A stretch of 43,301 nucleotides of DNA from Fructobacillus ficulneus (GCF_001047075.2 NZ_DF968005.1:444351-487651); one strand, 5' to 3'; shown: positions 24,590 through 34,379, numbered from the stretch's first letter. Notes: a model not told the origin generated them from the letters alone. Numbers and translations are program-made.

Positions 24590-25360
24590 TCATTTTCCTG
24601 TATTGATATCTTTGTTACCAGATTGTTGAAGTTCCAATAAAGTTGATAATCCGGCTAAAAGGTACAACGGTGCAGTTTCAGCCCGCAAAATTCGTGGACC
24701 TAGTCCTGCTGGTCTGTAATCTGCCGCAGCCAGTTCAGAAATTTCCTTTTCTGACAAACCACCTTCAGGGCCAAAAACAGCTACAAAGTTATCACCCATC
24801 ATTGTTCCTTGGGCTACTTCAACCAAAGTGGCTGTTTCCCCCTGCTTGGCTGATTCTTCCCAAGCAACAATTCCTTGATTTTTCGTCAAAGCTAAAACCT
24901 CTTGCCAAGTCGTTAACTCAATCGACGGAATCAACAAGCGATGTGATTGCTCTGCGGCATTTTTAGCAATTTTATTGAGTCGGGTTAACCGTTTTTCATT
25001 TTGTTTACCCCAGTCAACAACCGTCCGTTCCATCTTGGCTAAGATAATTCGACTAACCCCAAGCTCAGTTGCCTTTTGTACGAGCCAATCCGTCCGGTCA
25101 TTTTTGACTGGTGAAACAACAATTGTCACTGCTACCGGCAATTCAACCTGTTGGTCGAGGTCCTCTATCACCTCAATCTGGGCTTCTGCATCAGTTAGTG
25201 AACTAACCTGGCCAACAACCAAGCGTTGGTTACTAGCAACGAACTCAGCTTTTGTCCCAACTTTAGCCCGCAAAACTCTGGCCAAGTGATGATAATTTTC
25301 ATTATCAGCCGCCAAGATAAAATTTTGATTAATTTCTTCGTTTAAAAAATAACGATGCAT
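24590..25360 (-). CDS. rsmE: 16S rRNA (uracil-1498-N3)-methyltransferase
   Basis: This 256-residue SPOUT methyltransferase has the RsmE layout. An N-terminal PUA-like part starts MHRYFLNEEIN and includes HHLARVLRAKVG. The knotted SPOUT domain has VVSPVKNDRTDWLVQKATELGV near residue 100, AAEQSHRLLIPSI, and AVFGPEGGLSEKE, where the SAM pocket lies. LGPRILRAETAPLYLLAGLS follows. It methylates U1498 of 16S rRNA. It starts 22 bases after prmA, a common gene pair in Firmicutes, so both ribosome-modifying enzymes are probably co-transcribed. Confidence 0.95.
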   Translation of the reverse strand: MHRYFLNEEINQNFILAADNENYHHLARVLRAKVGTKAEFVASNQRLVVGQVSSLTDAEAQIEVIEDLDQQVELPVAVTIVVSPVKNDRTDWLVQKATELGVSRIILAKMERTVVDWGKQNEKRLTRLNKIAKNAAEQSHRLLIPSIELTTWQEVLALTKNQGIVAWEESAKQGETATLVEVAQGTMMGDNFVAVFGPEGGLSEKEISELAAADYRPAGLGPRILRAETAPLYLLAGLSTLLELQQSGNKDINTGK

Positions 25361-25382
25361 ATTTTCTTCCTCAAATTAATTA

Positions 25383-26285
25383 TTAAATAGCTAAGTTATC
25401 GACCGGCTTTTGGCTAATAAAAGCATGCCAGGTGCCCTGGTTCAGTTCTTGAATAATCGTTAACCCTTGGTCGCTTAGGGCTTGGGCTACGTCTGCTTTA
25501 ACGTCATCATAAATACCGGAAACCAAGAAGTAGCCTCCACTCTTTAACAAAGGATAAACCTGAGGGATTAAGGGCGTAATGACATCAGCTAAGATGTTAG
25601 CCATGATCAAATCGCTATCAGACCAGGTCGGATCAACATCGGCCATCAAATCTGAGGCAATCACTTCAACATCCTTTGCGACAGGATTTAAATCTAAGTT
25701 AGCTTGAGCAGTTACAACCGCCGCCTCATCAATATCGGTTGCCAATAGGTCGCCAACACCTAGGTGTTTAGCAGCCACGGCTAAAACTCCAGACCCTGTC
25801 CCAACATCAATTGTCTTTTCACCACCACGAACAACAGCTTCAAGGGCTTGGAGCATCAAAGCAGTTGTCGGATGAGTTCCCGTGCCAAAGGCTTGGTCTG
25901 GATCCATGACGATTAAGAGTTCTTGATTTTGGGCCTTTTGATAGTCTTCCCAGGCCGGTACAACTGTAAAATGATTTGTTACTCGGGCTGCATGATAATA
26001 ATTCTTCCACTCATTTTCCCAGCTCGACGATTCAAGTCGTTCTTGAACAATTGGAGCTGGATTGATTTCTAGGCCTTGTTCCGCCAAAATACCCATCCCA
26101 ATGGTATAGGTTTGAATCTTATTTTCCCAACCCTCAATTTGATTTTCGTAAATTGTGACTGTTGGTTGATTATTTGCATTGAGACCAAGTTCAACACCAT
26201 CAGCCCCTAATTCTACCAAGGTGGCTACAGCGATATCTTGCGCTTCCACCGGCACCTGCCAAACTATTTTTTGATATACTTCCAT
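25383..26285 (-). CDS. prmA: Ribosomal protein L11 methyltransferase
   Basis: This 300-residue protein has the PrmA arrangement. An N-terminal substrate-recognition part with SWENEWKNYYHAARV near residue 88 precedes a class I SAM-dependent domain. That domain has MDPDQAFGTGTHPTT near residue 127, TIDVGTGSGVLAVAAKHLG near 157, ATDIDEAAV, and MANILADVITPL with the motif IV position. It methylates ribosomal protein L11. rsmE follows directly. A terminator of the upstream reductase gene and a short gap precede it. Confidence 0.96.
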   Translation of the reverse strand: MEVYQKIVWQVPVEAQDIAVATLVELGADGVELGLNANNQPTVTIYENQIEGWENKIQTYTIGMGILAEQGLEINPAPIVQERLESSSWENEWKNYYHAARVTNHFTVVPAWEDYQKAQNQELLIVMDPDQAFGTGTHPTTALMLQALEAVVRGGEKTIDVGTGSGVLAVAAKHLGVGDLLATDIDEAAVVTAQANLDLNPVAKDVEVIASDLMADVDPTWSDSDLIMANILADVITPLIPQVYPLLKSGGYFLVSGIYDDVKADVAQALSDQGLTIIQELNQGTWHAFISQKPVDNLAI

Positions 26286-26302
26286 CTTATTTTCCTTCAG
26301 TC

Positions 26303-26334
26303 AAATAAAAACCGGCGGCAAGTCTGCCACCGGT
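26303..26334 (-). terminator. Intrinsic terminator after the medium-chain reductase gene
   Basis: ACCGGTGGCA (minus 26334-26325) pairs with TGCCGCCGGT (26320-26311) with one mismatch and a 4-base loop. TTTTATTTG follows. Confidence 0.85.
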
Positions 26335-26373
26335 CAAACTAGTTCTGTTATTTTTGGATTTTAGCTAATACCG

Positions 26374-27501
26374 TTAATCGGCTGAGACTACTTCAACCTT
26401 GGCTGGTTCGATCTCAATTGAATCTTCTTCCTCTTCATCCGCTAGAAAATCAATTACGACCTTACCCATCACATGGTGGCTAGCAACGTCCTGGTTAGCC
26501 AAACGAATATTATTGGCTGTGAGGCCTCGATAAACCTTAGTAGCAGTTGAACGGATGTAGCCAGCGTCTAGGAGCTCAGCAACCTTTTGAAGAATTTGTC
26601 CTTGTTCTTCCAAATTGTAGTTTTCATTACCACGGGCCAGCATAAAGACCCAAGTAAAGGAAACCGCTTTACTCTTTAAATCACCTAAGTCAACTGGCAA
26701 TGTTGTATCAACAATCGCAGCAATTTTACCATATGGCGCAATCACATCAACCATCAAATCCCAGTAACCAGTAGTATCTTGCAAGTTAGCGATATAGTCA
26801 ACTTTGGGATAACCCACCGCAGCCAGCTGCTGAACAAGATCTTCATGGTAATCTAAAACAAAATCAGCCCCGAGGTCATGGACCCAATACTTGGACTCTT
26901 CATTACCAGCTGTAGCAATGACCGTTAACCCAAGGTATTTGGCCATTTGAATCAAAACCGAACCAACACCGCCGGCCCCATTAATAATTAAGACAGATTG
27001 GCCAGCACCAATCCCCTCAATCATTGGTAAATTAAAGCCATGGAACAAGACATCATGGGCAGTGATTGAGGTCAATGGCATCGCCGCAGTATCAATATTA
27101 TTTAATTTCTTGGGTGCATTGGCAATTAAAGCCGCCTTAACAACCTGATAGGTTGCGTCGGCCCCATCTTGGCGCTGAGTACCTGAGTAAAAAACACGGT
27201 CACCAGCGTAGAAAGCATCGACGTCTTTACCAACTGCCTCGACAATCCCAACAACATCCAGACCAAAGACACGAAAAACGCCTTCATCCTGGTAACCAGC
27301 CCGCATTTTTGTATCGACCGGATTAACAGCAGAAGCTAGAACACGAACGAGTACCTCGTCTGCAGCTGGCCGGGGCTTGGGGACTTGCCGTTCAATAAAG
27401 GCATCATTCGAATCTAAGGAAACATTTCGAACAATTCCGACCGCTGACATCCGTGGTCGGAAGCGGCCAACAAGATTTTGAAAAACATTTTTTAAAGACA
27501 T
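26374..27501 (-). CDS. Zinc-independent medium-chain dehydrogenase/reductase (quinone reductase-like)
   Basis: This roughly 375-residue MDR protein has a GroES-like N-terminal part (VLVRVLASAVNPVDTKMRAG, GLDVVGIVEAVG). The nucleotide-binding part has LIINGAGGVGSVLIQMAKYLG and later IANLQDTTGYW. The usual catalytic zinc ligands are not visible, which fits the quinone oxidoreductase/ZADH-like branch using NADPH. It has an N-terminal extension of about 20 residues and an acidic C-terminal tail (ADEEEEDSIEIEPAK). The substrate cannot be read. I chose the ATG at 27501, eight bases from an AAGGAG site; a TTG lies one codon earlier. It lies alone between the lepA and prmA units. Confidence 0.85.
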   Translation of the reverse strand: MSLKNVFQNLVGRFRPRMSAVGIVRNVSLDSNDAFIERQVPKPRPAADEVLVRVLASAVNPVDTKMRAGYQDEGVFRVFGLDVVGIVEAVGKDVDAFYAGDRVFYSGTQRQDGADATYQVVKAALIANAPKKLNNIDTAAMPLTSITAHDVLFHGFNLPMIEGIGAGQSVLIINGAGGVGSVLIQMAKYLGLTVIATAGNEESKYWVHDLGADFVLDYHEDLVQQLAAVGYPKVDYIANLQDTTGYWDLMVDVIAPYGKIAAIVDTTLPVDLGDLKSKAVSFTWVFMLARGNENYNLEEQGQILQKVAELLDAGYIRSTATKVYRGLTANNIRLANQDVASHHVMGKVVIDFLADEEEEDSIEIEPAKVEVVSAD

Positions 27502-27589
27502 CAATCGCTCTCCTTAAAATGGTTATTAGGATTATTTTAAACTTAGGCCCCTATTTTTTCAAACAAATAAAAAAGAATTGCTTTGATCA

Positions 27590-29443
27590 TTAGTTACCGC
27601 GAGCATACTTTTCATCATCATCAGTTTGCAAAACGGCCATAAAGGCTTCTTGTGGCACCGTTACCGTTCCCACTGACTTCATCCGAGCCTTACCGCGCTT
27701 TTGCTTATCGAGCAGCTTAGCCCGACGGTCTGGGTCACCCGTATGAATCTTAGAGGTAACATCCTTCCGATAGGCCTTAATATTAGTCCGAGCTAAAATC
27801 TTATTACCAATGGCAGCCTGAACTGGAATTTCGAAGTTTTGACGCGGAATAATTTCTTTCAATTTAGATGTAATGACCCGTCCTCGTTCGGCCGCAAAGT
27901 CACGGTGAACGATAAAGGAAAGTGCATCGACCTTTTCTGAATTCAATAAGATGTCGATTTTAACCAGGTCAGCCTTCCGATAGCCTGACAATTCATAATC
28001 CAAAGAAGCATAGCCACGAGTTGAAGACTTTAATTTGTCAAAGAAATTAAAGATAACTTCCGACAATGGTAGGTAATACTTAACATTAACCCGGTTTTCA
28101 TCCAAGTATTCCATGGTGTCAAACTCACCGCGTTTACGTTGAGCCAGTTCCATCACGGCACCAACGTATTCGTTAGGCACCATAATCTGTCCGTAAATGA
28201 AAGGTTCTTGGATTTCTTTGATTTGCTGTGGCTCAGGTAATTCAGATGGGTTTTCAATCATCAAGACTTCATCATCCACAGTCGTAACCTGATAGGTAAC
28301 AGATGGGGCCGTTGTAACCAAGTCCAAGTCGAACTCCCGTTCCAACCGTTCCTGGATTACATCCATGTGTAAGAGACCAAGGAAACCAACTCGGTATCCA
28401 AAACCAAGAGCCTGAGAAGTTTCGGGTTCAAAGGTCAGGGCGGCATCGTTGAGTTGCAATTTTTCCAATGCTTCTCGAAGGTCGCCATACTTGGCGTTAT
28501 CAGATGGGTAAAGACCAGAGTAAACCATCGGCGTCATCGGTTGATAACCAGCCAATGGTTCGGTGGCCGGGTTGGATACAAGGGTCACCGTATCACCAGA
28601 ATGAGTTGTCTGAATATCTTTAATCGAAGCCGTCAAATAGCCAACATCACCAGCCATCAAGTAATCGCGCTTTTGAGCGTTAGGTGACATCACCCCAACT
28701 TCTGTGACCTCATATTCCGCCCCAGTATTCATCATGCGAACCTTATCACCAGGTCGGACAACACCCTCGCGAACACGAATATTGACCACAACGCCACGAT
28801 AAGCATCATATTGTGAATCAAAAATTAAAGCACGTAAAGGTGCTTCCAAATCACCATCTGGTGCCGGAAAGTCAGAAACTATCCGTTCCAATAAGGCTGG
28901 AATACCAATCCCCTGTTTGGCCGAAACCAAAACCGCGTCTGATGCATCGAGACCAATTAAGTCTTCAATTTCACCTTTGACCATTTCCGGATCAGCAGCC
29001 GGCAAATCAATCTTGTTGATGACTGGCAAAATTTCCAAGTCATTTTCAATAGCCAGGTAAACGTTAGCTAACGTCTGTGCTTCGACTCCCTGGGCAGCAT
29101 CGACAACTAGGATGGCACCTTCAGCAGCGGCCAGCGAGCGAGATACTTCATAAGAAAAATCAACGTGCCCCGGTGTATCAATCAAGTGGAAAATATAGTT
29201 TTCGCCATCATTGGCCTGATAGTGGACTTCAACAGCATTCAGCTTGATGGTAATCCCACGTTCCCGCTCCAATTCCATGGTATCGAGCAACTGGTTTTGC
29301 ATATCACGTTCAGCAACCGTCTGCGTCTGCTCCAAGATTCGGTCGGCAATCGTCGACTTTCCATGATCAATATGGGCGACAATTGAAAAATTACGGATAT
29401 GTTTTTGTCGTTCTTTTAGTTCTGCTAATGTTAAATCTGCCAT
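27590..29443 (-). CDS. lepA: Elongation factor 4 (LepA)
   Basis: This 617-residue translational GTPase has the G motifs AHIDHGKST near residues 23-31, the switch I segment [18 protein letters not shown] and [11 protein letters not shown]. It has the EF-G-like domains and the LepA-specific C-terminal region with [20 protein letters not shown] and [17 protein letters not shown]. LepA acts on the ribosome, in biogenesis or back-translocation. The start has a CAGGAAA ribosome site. A separate promoter precedes it; downstream sequence to 27504 has no convincing terminator that I could see. Confidence 0.97.
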   Translation of the reverse strand: MADLTLAELKERQKHIRNFSIVAHIDHGKSTIADRILEQTQTVAERDMQNQLLDTMELERERGITIKLNAVEVHYQANDGENYIFHLIDTPGHVDFSYEVSRSLAAAEGAILVVDAAQGVEAQTLANVYLAIENDLEILPVINKIDLPAADPEMVKGEIEDLIGLDASDAVLVSAKQGIGIPALLERIVSDFPAPDGDLEAPLRALIFDSQYDAYRGVVVNIRVREGVVRPGDKVRMMNTGAEYEVTEVGVMSPNAQKRDYLMAGDVGYLTASIKDIQTTHSGDTVTLVSNPATEPLAGYQPMTPMVYSGLYPSDNAKYGDLREALEKLQLNDAALTFEPETSQALGFGYRVGFLGLLHMDVIQERLEREFDLDLVTTAPSVTYQVTTVDDEVLMIENPSELPEPQQIKEIQEPFIYGQIMVPNEYVGAVMELAQRKRGEFDTMEYLDENRVNVKYYLPLSEVIFNFFDKLKSSTRGYASLDYELSGYRKADLVKIDILLNSEKVDALSFIVHRDFAAERGRVITSKLKEIIPRQNFEIPVQAAIGNKILARTNIKAYRKDVTSKIHTGDPDRRAKLLDKQKRGKARMKSVGTVTVPQEAFMAVLQTDDDEKYARGN

Positions 29444-29479
29444 TGTTTTCCTGCTTTTTTAAAGTAGTTAGTTAACTTT

Positions 29480-29508
29480 ATTTTACAGGAAAAAGGTCGC
29501 TGAAACAA
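29480..29508 (-). promoter_or_regulatory. lepA promoter
   Basis: Minus strand TTGTTT (29508-29503), 17-base spacer, TAAAAT (29485-29480), about 35 bases before the lepA start. The 235-base gap between glyS and lepA also holds the glyS terminator. It also has an A/T-rich stretch with a second TATAGT hexamer near 29594-29599. Confidence 0.6.
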
Positions 29509-29610
29509 AGTAAATCAAGGATTTGCCGACAATATTTTTATTTTGATAAAGCAAAAATCAACTTGATTACTTAAAGCCCGTACTAAACTTACACTATATC
29601 CTAGAAATAT

Positions 29611-29646
29611 TTAAAAGGAAAACCTTAAAAAAGATTGTCCTTTTAG
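29611..29646 (-). terminator. Intrinsic terminator after glyS
   Basis: On the minus strand AAAAGGA-C-AATCTT and AAGGTT-T-TCCTTTT pair around a TTTT loop (29644-29613), with G-U pairs and one mismatch. A short T-rich tail follows. It should end the glyQS operon. Confidence 0.7.
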
Positions 29647-29678
29647 TGATTATTTATATAGTAGACTTATAAGTATGC

Positions 29679-31736
29679 TTATTTTATAACGATTTGTTCG
29701 ATATCACCCAAGCCCGAAATCAAAGTATTCAAAGCATTTAATTGAGCATAGCGGTTCTTCTTAACTGCCTTATTATCGTCATTAACCATGGTATGGTCAA
29801 AGTAATCAGCAATCACATTTTGCAATTTAGCCAAGGCTTGGTACAAGGCTTCTGCCCCCTGCCCTTCCAAATCAGCTAAGTTCAAATTTTGAGTTGCAGC
29901 AAACAAAGCCTTTTCTTGGTCGTTTTCCAAAAGATCAGCCTTGACTGGTGTATCAACTGTTTCCTTAGCGGCTAAGCGACTAACTCGAGAGAGAGCTTCC
30001 ATGACATCACGGAAATCATCATCTTGGCTGTGTTGAGCCAAAACATTAGTCCGGTCAGCCACATAGACAAAGTCGCCGGTCGTAACATCAGCCGTTCCAG
30101 CAGTTACGATATCTGAACGGATACCATCATCGGCAGCCAACTTACGAACTCTGTCCGTCAAGAAAGCAATAATTTGATTCAAGTCAGCATCAGCAGTCTC
30201 GGAATTCAAGGCCTTGAATTTTGTCAAAACATCCAACAGATTCAAATGCCAGTCGTGGGCTTCCAAGGTCCGAACAACACCAGTCGCTGCTCGACGCAAT
30301 CCATAAGGGTCGTTGGCTCCGGAAGGAATCAAATCGGCCGCGAAGAAGGTCACGATGGAATCCAACTTATCGGCAATGGCCAATACAGCCCCAACCTTTG
30401 ACTCAGCTACAGAACCGGTTGCCGAAGTTGGCATGTAGTGCTCCACAATGGCTTGAGCAACGACATCATTTTCACCAAAGAGCTTGGCATAATGTTCACC
30501 CATCACACCTTGCAATTCGTCAAATTCACCAACCATCCCAGTCATCAAATCGAACTTATAAATTTCAGTAGCTCGGTTCAAATCTGATAATTCATCATAT
30601 GATAAGTCCAAAGCCTGACCAAGTTCACCTGCCAATTCACGGACACGAACCATGTGTTCGTAAACCGTTCCAATCTTTTCATGGAAGACCAATTTCTTAA
30701 CTCGGTCCATATAGTCGTCAATCGACTTCTGTTGGTCTTCTTGGTAGAAGAAGACCGCATCTTCCAATCGAGCAACCAAGACCTTTTCATTTCCAGCAAT
30801 CACGTTGTCAATGTTTTCGGCATTTCCATTTCGAACTGATAAGAAGTGTGGCAACAATTCGCCCTCTTCGTTGGTTACAAAGAAGAAGCGCTGATGGTCA
30901 CGCATTGAAGTGATCAAAACTTCCTTAGGCAAGGCCAAGTACTTGTCGGCAAAGTTACCGGCGAAGGCCGTTGGCCATTCCACAATATTATTGACCTCTT
31001 CCAAAAGGTCCTGGGCTTGGTCGGTTGACAGGTCAAGTCCCCACTTTTGGTCGCGAGCAATCGTTTCCAATTGGTCAGTGATTGTCGCCTTGCGCTTATC
31101 AGCATCGGCCATCACAAAGGCATCTGCCAAAGTTGCTTCGTAAGATTGGGCGTCACCCACCGTCACGTCTGCATTTGACAAGAAACGGTGACCACGAGTT
31201 GTCCGGCCAGTTTGAACATCCAAGACGGTAAAATCAACAACGTCTTCGTCCAACAAAGCCACTAACCAACGAATTGGCCGGATATAAGAGAAACTGTGGT
31301 TTCCCCACTTCATGTAGGTTGAAAAAGTCATCTTTTCAACAACTTCTTCGCCCAAATGGCTTAAGATTTCAGCTGCCGGAACACCAGCAATTTCAGTCTT
31401 AGCCCAAAGGTAACCATCCTTTTCAACTAAAGCTTCAGGGGTTGTCTTTTGACCACGGGCAAATCCTTGGGCCGCCTTTGACCAATCACCATTATCATCC
31501 TTAGCACGATCAACACTAGGACCACGCTTCTCCTCTTGAACGGCCTCTGACCCGGCAGCCAAACCAGTCAATTCAACAGCCAAACGGCGTGGCGTTGAAA
31601 ATGGCTTAATTGCTTGGTAAGCCAAACGGTGAGTAGCTAGGAAATCACTAACCCGGTCCACTAATTGCTTCTCTGAACTGGTTACCAAGTGGGCTGGCAT
31701 TTCTTCCAAGCCAATTTCTAAAATAAAGTCTGCCAT
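29679..31736 (-). CDS. glyS: Glycyl-tRNA synthetase beta subunit
   Basis: This 685-residue protein matches the beta subunit of the bacterial heterotetrameric glycyl-tRNA synthetase. It starts FILEIGLEEMPAHLV, with FSTPRRLAV near residue 47, FSTYMKWGNHSFSYIRPIRWLVALLD near 145, and TSMRDHQRFFFV near 275. MTGMVGEFDELQGVMGEHYA is near 390 and a C-terminal DALR-type helical region follows. It binds tRNA-Gly and supports the alpha subunit in charging. Its ATG overlaps the last base of the glyQ stop, so translation is coupled. The operon is downstream of a T-box leader and ends at a terminator near 29611. Confidence 0.97.
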   Translation of the reverse strand: MADFILEIGLEEMPAHLVTSSEKQLVDRVSDFLATHRLAYQAIKPFSTPRRLAVELTGLAAGSEAVQEEKRGPSVDRAKDDNGDWSKAAQGFARGQKTTPEALVEKDGYLWAKTEIAGVPAAEILSHLGEEVVEKMTFSTYMKWGNHSFSYIRPIRWLVALLDEDVVDFTVLDVQTGRTTRGHRFLSNADVTVGDAQSYEATLADAFVMADADKRKATITDQLETIARDQKWGLDLSTDQAQDLLEEVNNIVEWPTAFAGNFADKYLALPKEVLITSMRDHQRFFFVTNEEGELLPHFLSVRNGNAENIDNVIAGNEKVLVARLEDAVFFYQEDQQKSIDDYMDRVKKLVFHEKIGTVYEHMVRVRELAGELGQALDLSYDELSDLNRATEIYKFDLMTGMVGEFDELQGVMGEHYAKLFGENDVVAQAIVEHYMPTSATGSVAESKVGAVLAIADKLDSIVTFFAADLIPSGANDPYGLRRAATGVVRTLEAHDWHLNLLDVLTKFKALNSETADADLNQIIAFLTDRVRKLAADDGIRSDIVTAGTADVTTGDFVYVADRTNVLAQHSQDDDFRDVMEALSRVSRLAAKETVDTPVKADLLENDQEKALFAATQNLNLADLEGQGAEALYQALAKLQNVIADYFDHTMVNDDNKAVKKNRYAQLNALNTLISGLGDIEQIVIK

Positions 31737-32683
31737 TAGTCTTGCTCCTCCTTCTTGGCGTACTTACCCTTTGGGCCTAAGTATTTTTCGCGCAATTCTT
31801 CATCCTTCAATAATGGGAAACCAAGCTTAGCTCGTTCTTCAATAAAGACCTTTGAAACCTGGCGAGCCATTGTCCGAATGCGGTGCAAGTAACCCGCACG
31901 TTCGGTAACAGAAACTGTTCCACGGGCATCTAGCAAGTTAAAGGTATGAGATGACTTCAAAATATAGTCGTAGGCTGGATGAACTAAACCAAGGGCCAAG
32001 TTATGCTGAGCTTCTTTTTCAAAATCATCAAAATGCTGCAAAAGCATTTCTTGATTTGATTCTTCAAAAGCGTACTTTGAGTGCTCGTATTCTGGCTCCT
32101 TAAAGATATCGCCGTACAAAACGCCATGGCCCCATTCGAGGTCATAGACTGTTGGCACATCTTGGATATAAGAAGCTAATCGTTCCAAACCGTAAGTAAT
32201 TTCAGAAGTCACAGAATCGACTTCGATTCCACCAACTTGCTGGAAGTAAGTGAATTGAGTCACTTCCATTCCATCAAGCCAAACTTCCCAACCAATCCCG
32301 GCAGCACCCATTGAAGGGTTTTCCCAGTTATCTTCCACGAAACGGATATCGTGTTCAAGAGGTTTGATTCCAAGTGCTTCCAAAGAAGCTAAGTAAAGCT
32401 CTTGAATGTTGTCTGGTGAGGGCTTCATCACTACTTGGAATTGGTGGTGTTGGAACAACCGGTTTGGGTTGTCACCATAACGTCCATCTGCTGGACGCCG
32501 TGATGGTTGCACATAAGCAGCTCGCCATGGTTCTGGACCATTAGCCCGCAAAAATGTATAGGGGCTTTGCGTTCCCGCTCCGACTTCATTGTCGTAAGCT
32601 TGCATCAAGTTAGCACCCTTGTCGGCCCAAAATTGTTGCAACGTTAAAATAATGTCTTGTACTGATAACTTTTCACTGGACAT
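31736..32683 (-). CDS. glyQ: Glycyl-tRNA synthetase alpha subunit
   Basis: This 315-residue protein is the class II catalytic subunit. It has [19 protein letters not shown], then [41 protein letters not shown], and [41 protein letters not shown] and [16 protein letters not shown] complete the ATP and glycine site. With GlyS it makes glycyl-tRNA. The ATG at 32683 is chosen because AAAGGAAAG precedes it; an upstream in-frame start at 32722 has no such site. It follows the DUF2130 gene by about 50 bases with no terminator or promoter between, so the T-box at 34211-34357 must also control it. Confidence 0.97.
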   Translation of the reverse strand: MSSEKLSVQDIILTLQQFWADKGANLMQAYDNEVGAGTQSPYTFLRANGPEPWRAAYVQPSRRPADGRYGDNPNRLFQHHQFQVVMKPSPDNIQELYLASLEALGIKPLEHDIRFVEDNWENPSMGAAGIGWEVWLDGMEVTQFTYFQQVGGIEVDSVTSEITYGLERLASYIQDVPTVYDLEWGHGVLYGDIFKEPEYEHSKYAFEESNQEMLLQHFDDFEKEAQHNLALGLVHPAYDYILKSSHTFNLLDARGTVSVTERAGYLHRIRTMARQVSKVFIEERAKLGFPLLKDEELREKYLGPKGKYAKKEEQD

Positions 32684-32737
32684 GAGTTTCTTTCCTTTAA
32701 TTCTATTTTTTAGTAATTCCAACCTAACAACCGATGA

Positions 32738-34198
32738 CTAATCGTCGTGCAAGGCGTCAAACTTGGCCCGCATGGTTGGATTGCCCTTCGTCAGTCGGTC
32801 AACCTTTAAGTCTTCAAGTTTATTGTTAGCTAAGCGAATTTGATTTTCTGAGGTCGTCAAACTCTTTTTAATATTTTCCATCTGACTGATGGTTCGATCA
32901 ATTTGTTCAATTGCTTTTTGAAAATTATTTGAGTAGGATGTATAGTTTTTAGCAAACTTTTCCTTGAAGTCATTAATATTATTTTCAAAATTCGTAATAT
33001 CAATATTTTGGTTACGTTCAACTTCCAACTCTTTTTTATACTGCACAGAATTCAAGGCTGCATTGCGTAAAAGTCCAATAAACTGAACAAAGAACTGAGG
33101 CCGAATAACATACATTTTTTCATAATCATGAATTTGAACAATTCCGGTATTATACAGGTCATTATCAGCTTCTAATAAGGAAACTAAGACAGCGTATTCC
33201 GTTCCCTTTTCGCGCCGGTCTTTATCAAGTTCCTTGAAGAAATCTTCATTACGGTGTTTTTTCTCGGTGGCATCAGCTTCGTTTTTCATATCAAACATGA
33301 TGGAAATGAATTCTACCCCATCTTGATAATCTCGGAAAATAAAGTCACCCTTTGACCCCGACTCCTTCGAAACTTCGTTATCTTTTTCAAAGTAGGCATT
33401 TGGAAAAGCATAGGGTCGAATCTTATCAAATTCCTGGTGGGCATAAACTTCCAGGCTTTCTCCAATTTCTTTAGTCGACTGTTTGGCCTTAAAGTCCTTA
33501 TACAATTCAACTTGTTCCTGTGCTAATTTCAGCTGCCCTTCATACTCGGTCTTAACTTGAGTCAAAGCGAGCTGCTTGTCGCGGTCTTGATTTTGTACTT
33601 GGTTATTCAAATCCGCCAATTGTTTTTCAAGTTCGACTTGGGTGGTCTGTGCGGCATCCTTTTCCCGCTGGTAGTCAGCCTGCAGTTTTTCCTTTTGTTG
33701 GGCTAAGGCCAGGGCTGCCTCTGATTCCTGTTGTTTTTTGGTAGCTACCAAATCGGATTTCAAGGTCGCTAATTCTTCTAGAAGTTGAGCCTTTTCAGCT
33801 TGAGCCTGGTCTTTTTCAGCTCGTTTAGCTTTTTCCAAATCAAGGTCGGCTTGACTTTGAACCTTGTCCAGCTGTCGCTTTAACTCAGTCAACTGCTCTT
33901 GCAATTGGTTCTTATCCGCTTGAGCTTGGTCTTTTTCAGCCTGCCTAGCCTTCTCTAAATCAAAAGTAGCCTTTTGCTTCTCTTGGTCTAATTGTGCTTG
34001 GACTAATTTTTTCTGGTTTTCTTCCCAAGCTAATTTTTCTTGGGCAATTTTCTCAGAAAAAGCACTTTGAACAGCCTGACCTAATTGACTCACATCGACT
34101 TGCTGTTCATCCTTCAAATCAAGAGTGTCACCGGCTTTGCCATCTTCATTCAGAACTAAGACCGTTTCTGATTCAAGGTGATACGTTAACTTTGCCAT
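32738..34198 (-). CDS. DUF2130 family protein: long coiled coil plus nuclease-like domain
   Basis: This roughly 486-residue protein has a predicted coiled coil at residues about 50-235, including two tandem 40-residue repeats that share EKDQAQA[DE]K. The conserved DUF2130 domain follows: STKEIGESLE, GSKGDFIFRD, MFDMKNEAD, NEDFFKELDKDRREK, YAVLVSLLE and YVIRPQFF. D286 and the DMK motif (D304/K306) resemble the D...(D/E)xK core of PD-(D/E)xK nucleases, but activity is unproven. No signal peptide is seen. The second ATG (34198) fits the AAGGGAG site better than the one at 34201. It is the first gene behind the T-box, ahead of glyQ and glyS. Its function is unknown. Confidence 0.9.
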   Translation of the reverse strand: MAKLTYHLESETVLVLNEDGKAGDTLDLKDEQQVDVSQLGQAVQSAFSEKIAQEKLAWEENQKKLVQAQLDQEKQKATFDLEKARQAEKDQAQADKNQLQEQLTELKRQLDKVQSQADLDLEKAKRAEKDQAQAEKAQLLEELATLKSDLVATKKQQESEAALALAQQKEKLQADYQREKDAAQTTQVELEKQLADLNNQVQNQDRDKQLALTQVKTEYEGQLKLAQEQVELYKDFKAKQSTKEIGESLEVYAHQEFDKIRPYAFPNAYFEKDNEVSKESGSKGDFIFRDYQDGVEFISIMFDMKNEADATEKKHRNEDFFKELDKDRREKGTEYAVLVSLLEADNDLYNTGIVQIHDYEKMYVIRPQFFVQFIGLLRNAALNSVQYKKELEVERNQNIDITNFENNINDFKEKFAKNYTSYSNNFQKAIEQIDRTISQMENIKKSLTTSENQIRLANNKLEDLKVDRLTKGNPTMRAKFDALHDD

Positions 34199-34210
34199 CA
34201 TCTCTCCCTT

Positions 34211-34287
34211 CCGACAAAAAAACCGCGGTCAGCAATCCTAATGCCAAAAAAATTTGACATCAGGACGCTCACGCGCGGTTCCACCTG
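34211..34287 (-). terminator. T-box antiterminator and terminator pair
   Basis: Two competing folds are visible on the minus strand. The antiterminator joins AUCAGG to CCUGAU around the UGGA bulge and a GCGC/GCGU arm. The terminator joins AACCGCG to CGCGGUU, with an inner CCUGAUGUC/GGCAUUAGG helix, and ends in a run of seven T (34220-34214). Confidence 0.85.
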
Positions 34288-34373
34288 ATTTCCAAAGAAC
34301 AATAAGTTCTTTGACACTTTCACAGTTCTCAGCTCGCCGGGTGCCAAACCGGGTCAAAGCCTTGATTTAATCT
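34211..34373 (-). promoter_or_regulatory. T-box riboswitch (glycine type) before the DUF2130-glyQ-glyS operon
   Basis: The minus strand carries the T-box core CAGGTGGAACCGCG (34285-34272). A Stem III-like hairpin precedes it (AAAGAAC/GUUCUUU, 34310-34304 and 34298-34292), and the antiterminator/terminator pair follows. The bulge UGGA would pair with the UCCA 3' end of tRNA-Gly. Only about 85 bases lie between the predicted start of transcription and the T-box core, much shorter than a usual Stem I plus Stem III leader. A GGC codon (34343-34341), followed by A, sits in the loop of a CCGG/CCGG hairpin and is my specifier candidate. A longer helix CUUUGAC/GUCAAAG (34357-34351, 34313-34307) may close the region. 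Uncharged tRNA-Gly should allow read-through. Confidence 0.85.
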
Positions 34374-34379
34374 AAACAT

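Noticed and set aside
29513-29568. AATCAAG ... CTTGATT inverted repeat between glyS and lepA
   Set aside because: The arms are only 7 bases and 42 bases apart in A/T-rich DNA, and no promoter or terminator frames them.
29444-29678. T-box or other riboswitch before lepA
   Set aside because: No T-box core or known riboswitch motif is visible; the region contains only the glyS terminator and lepA promoter elements.
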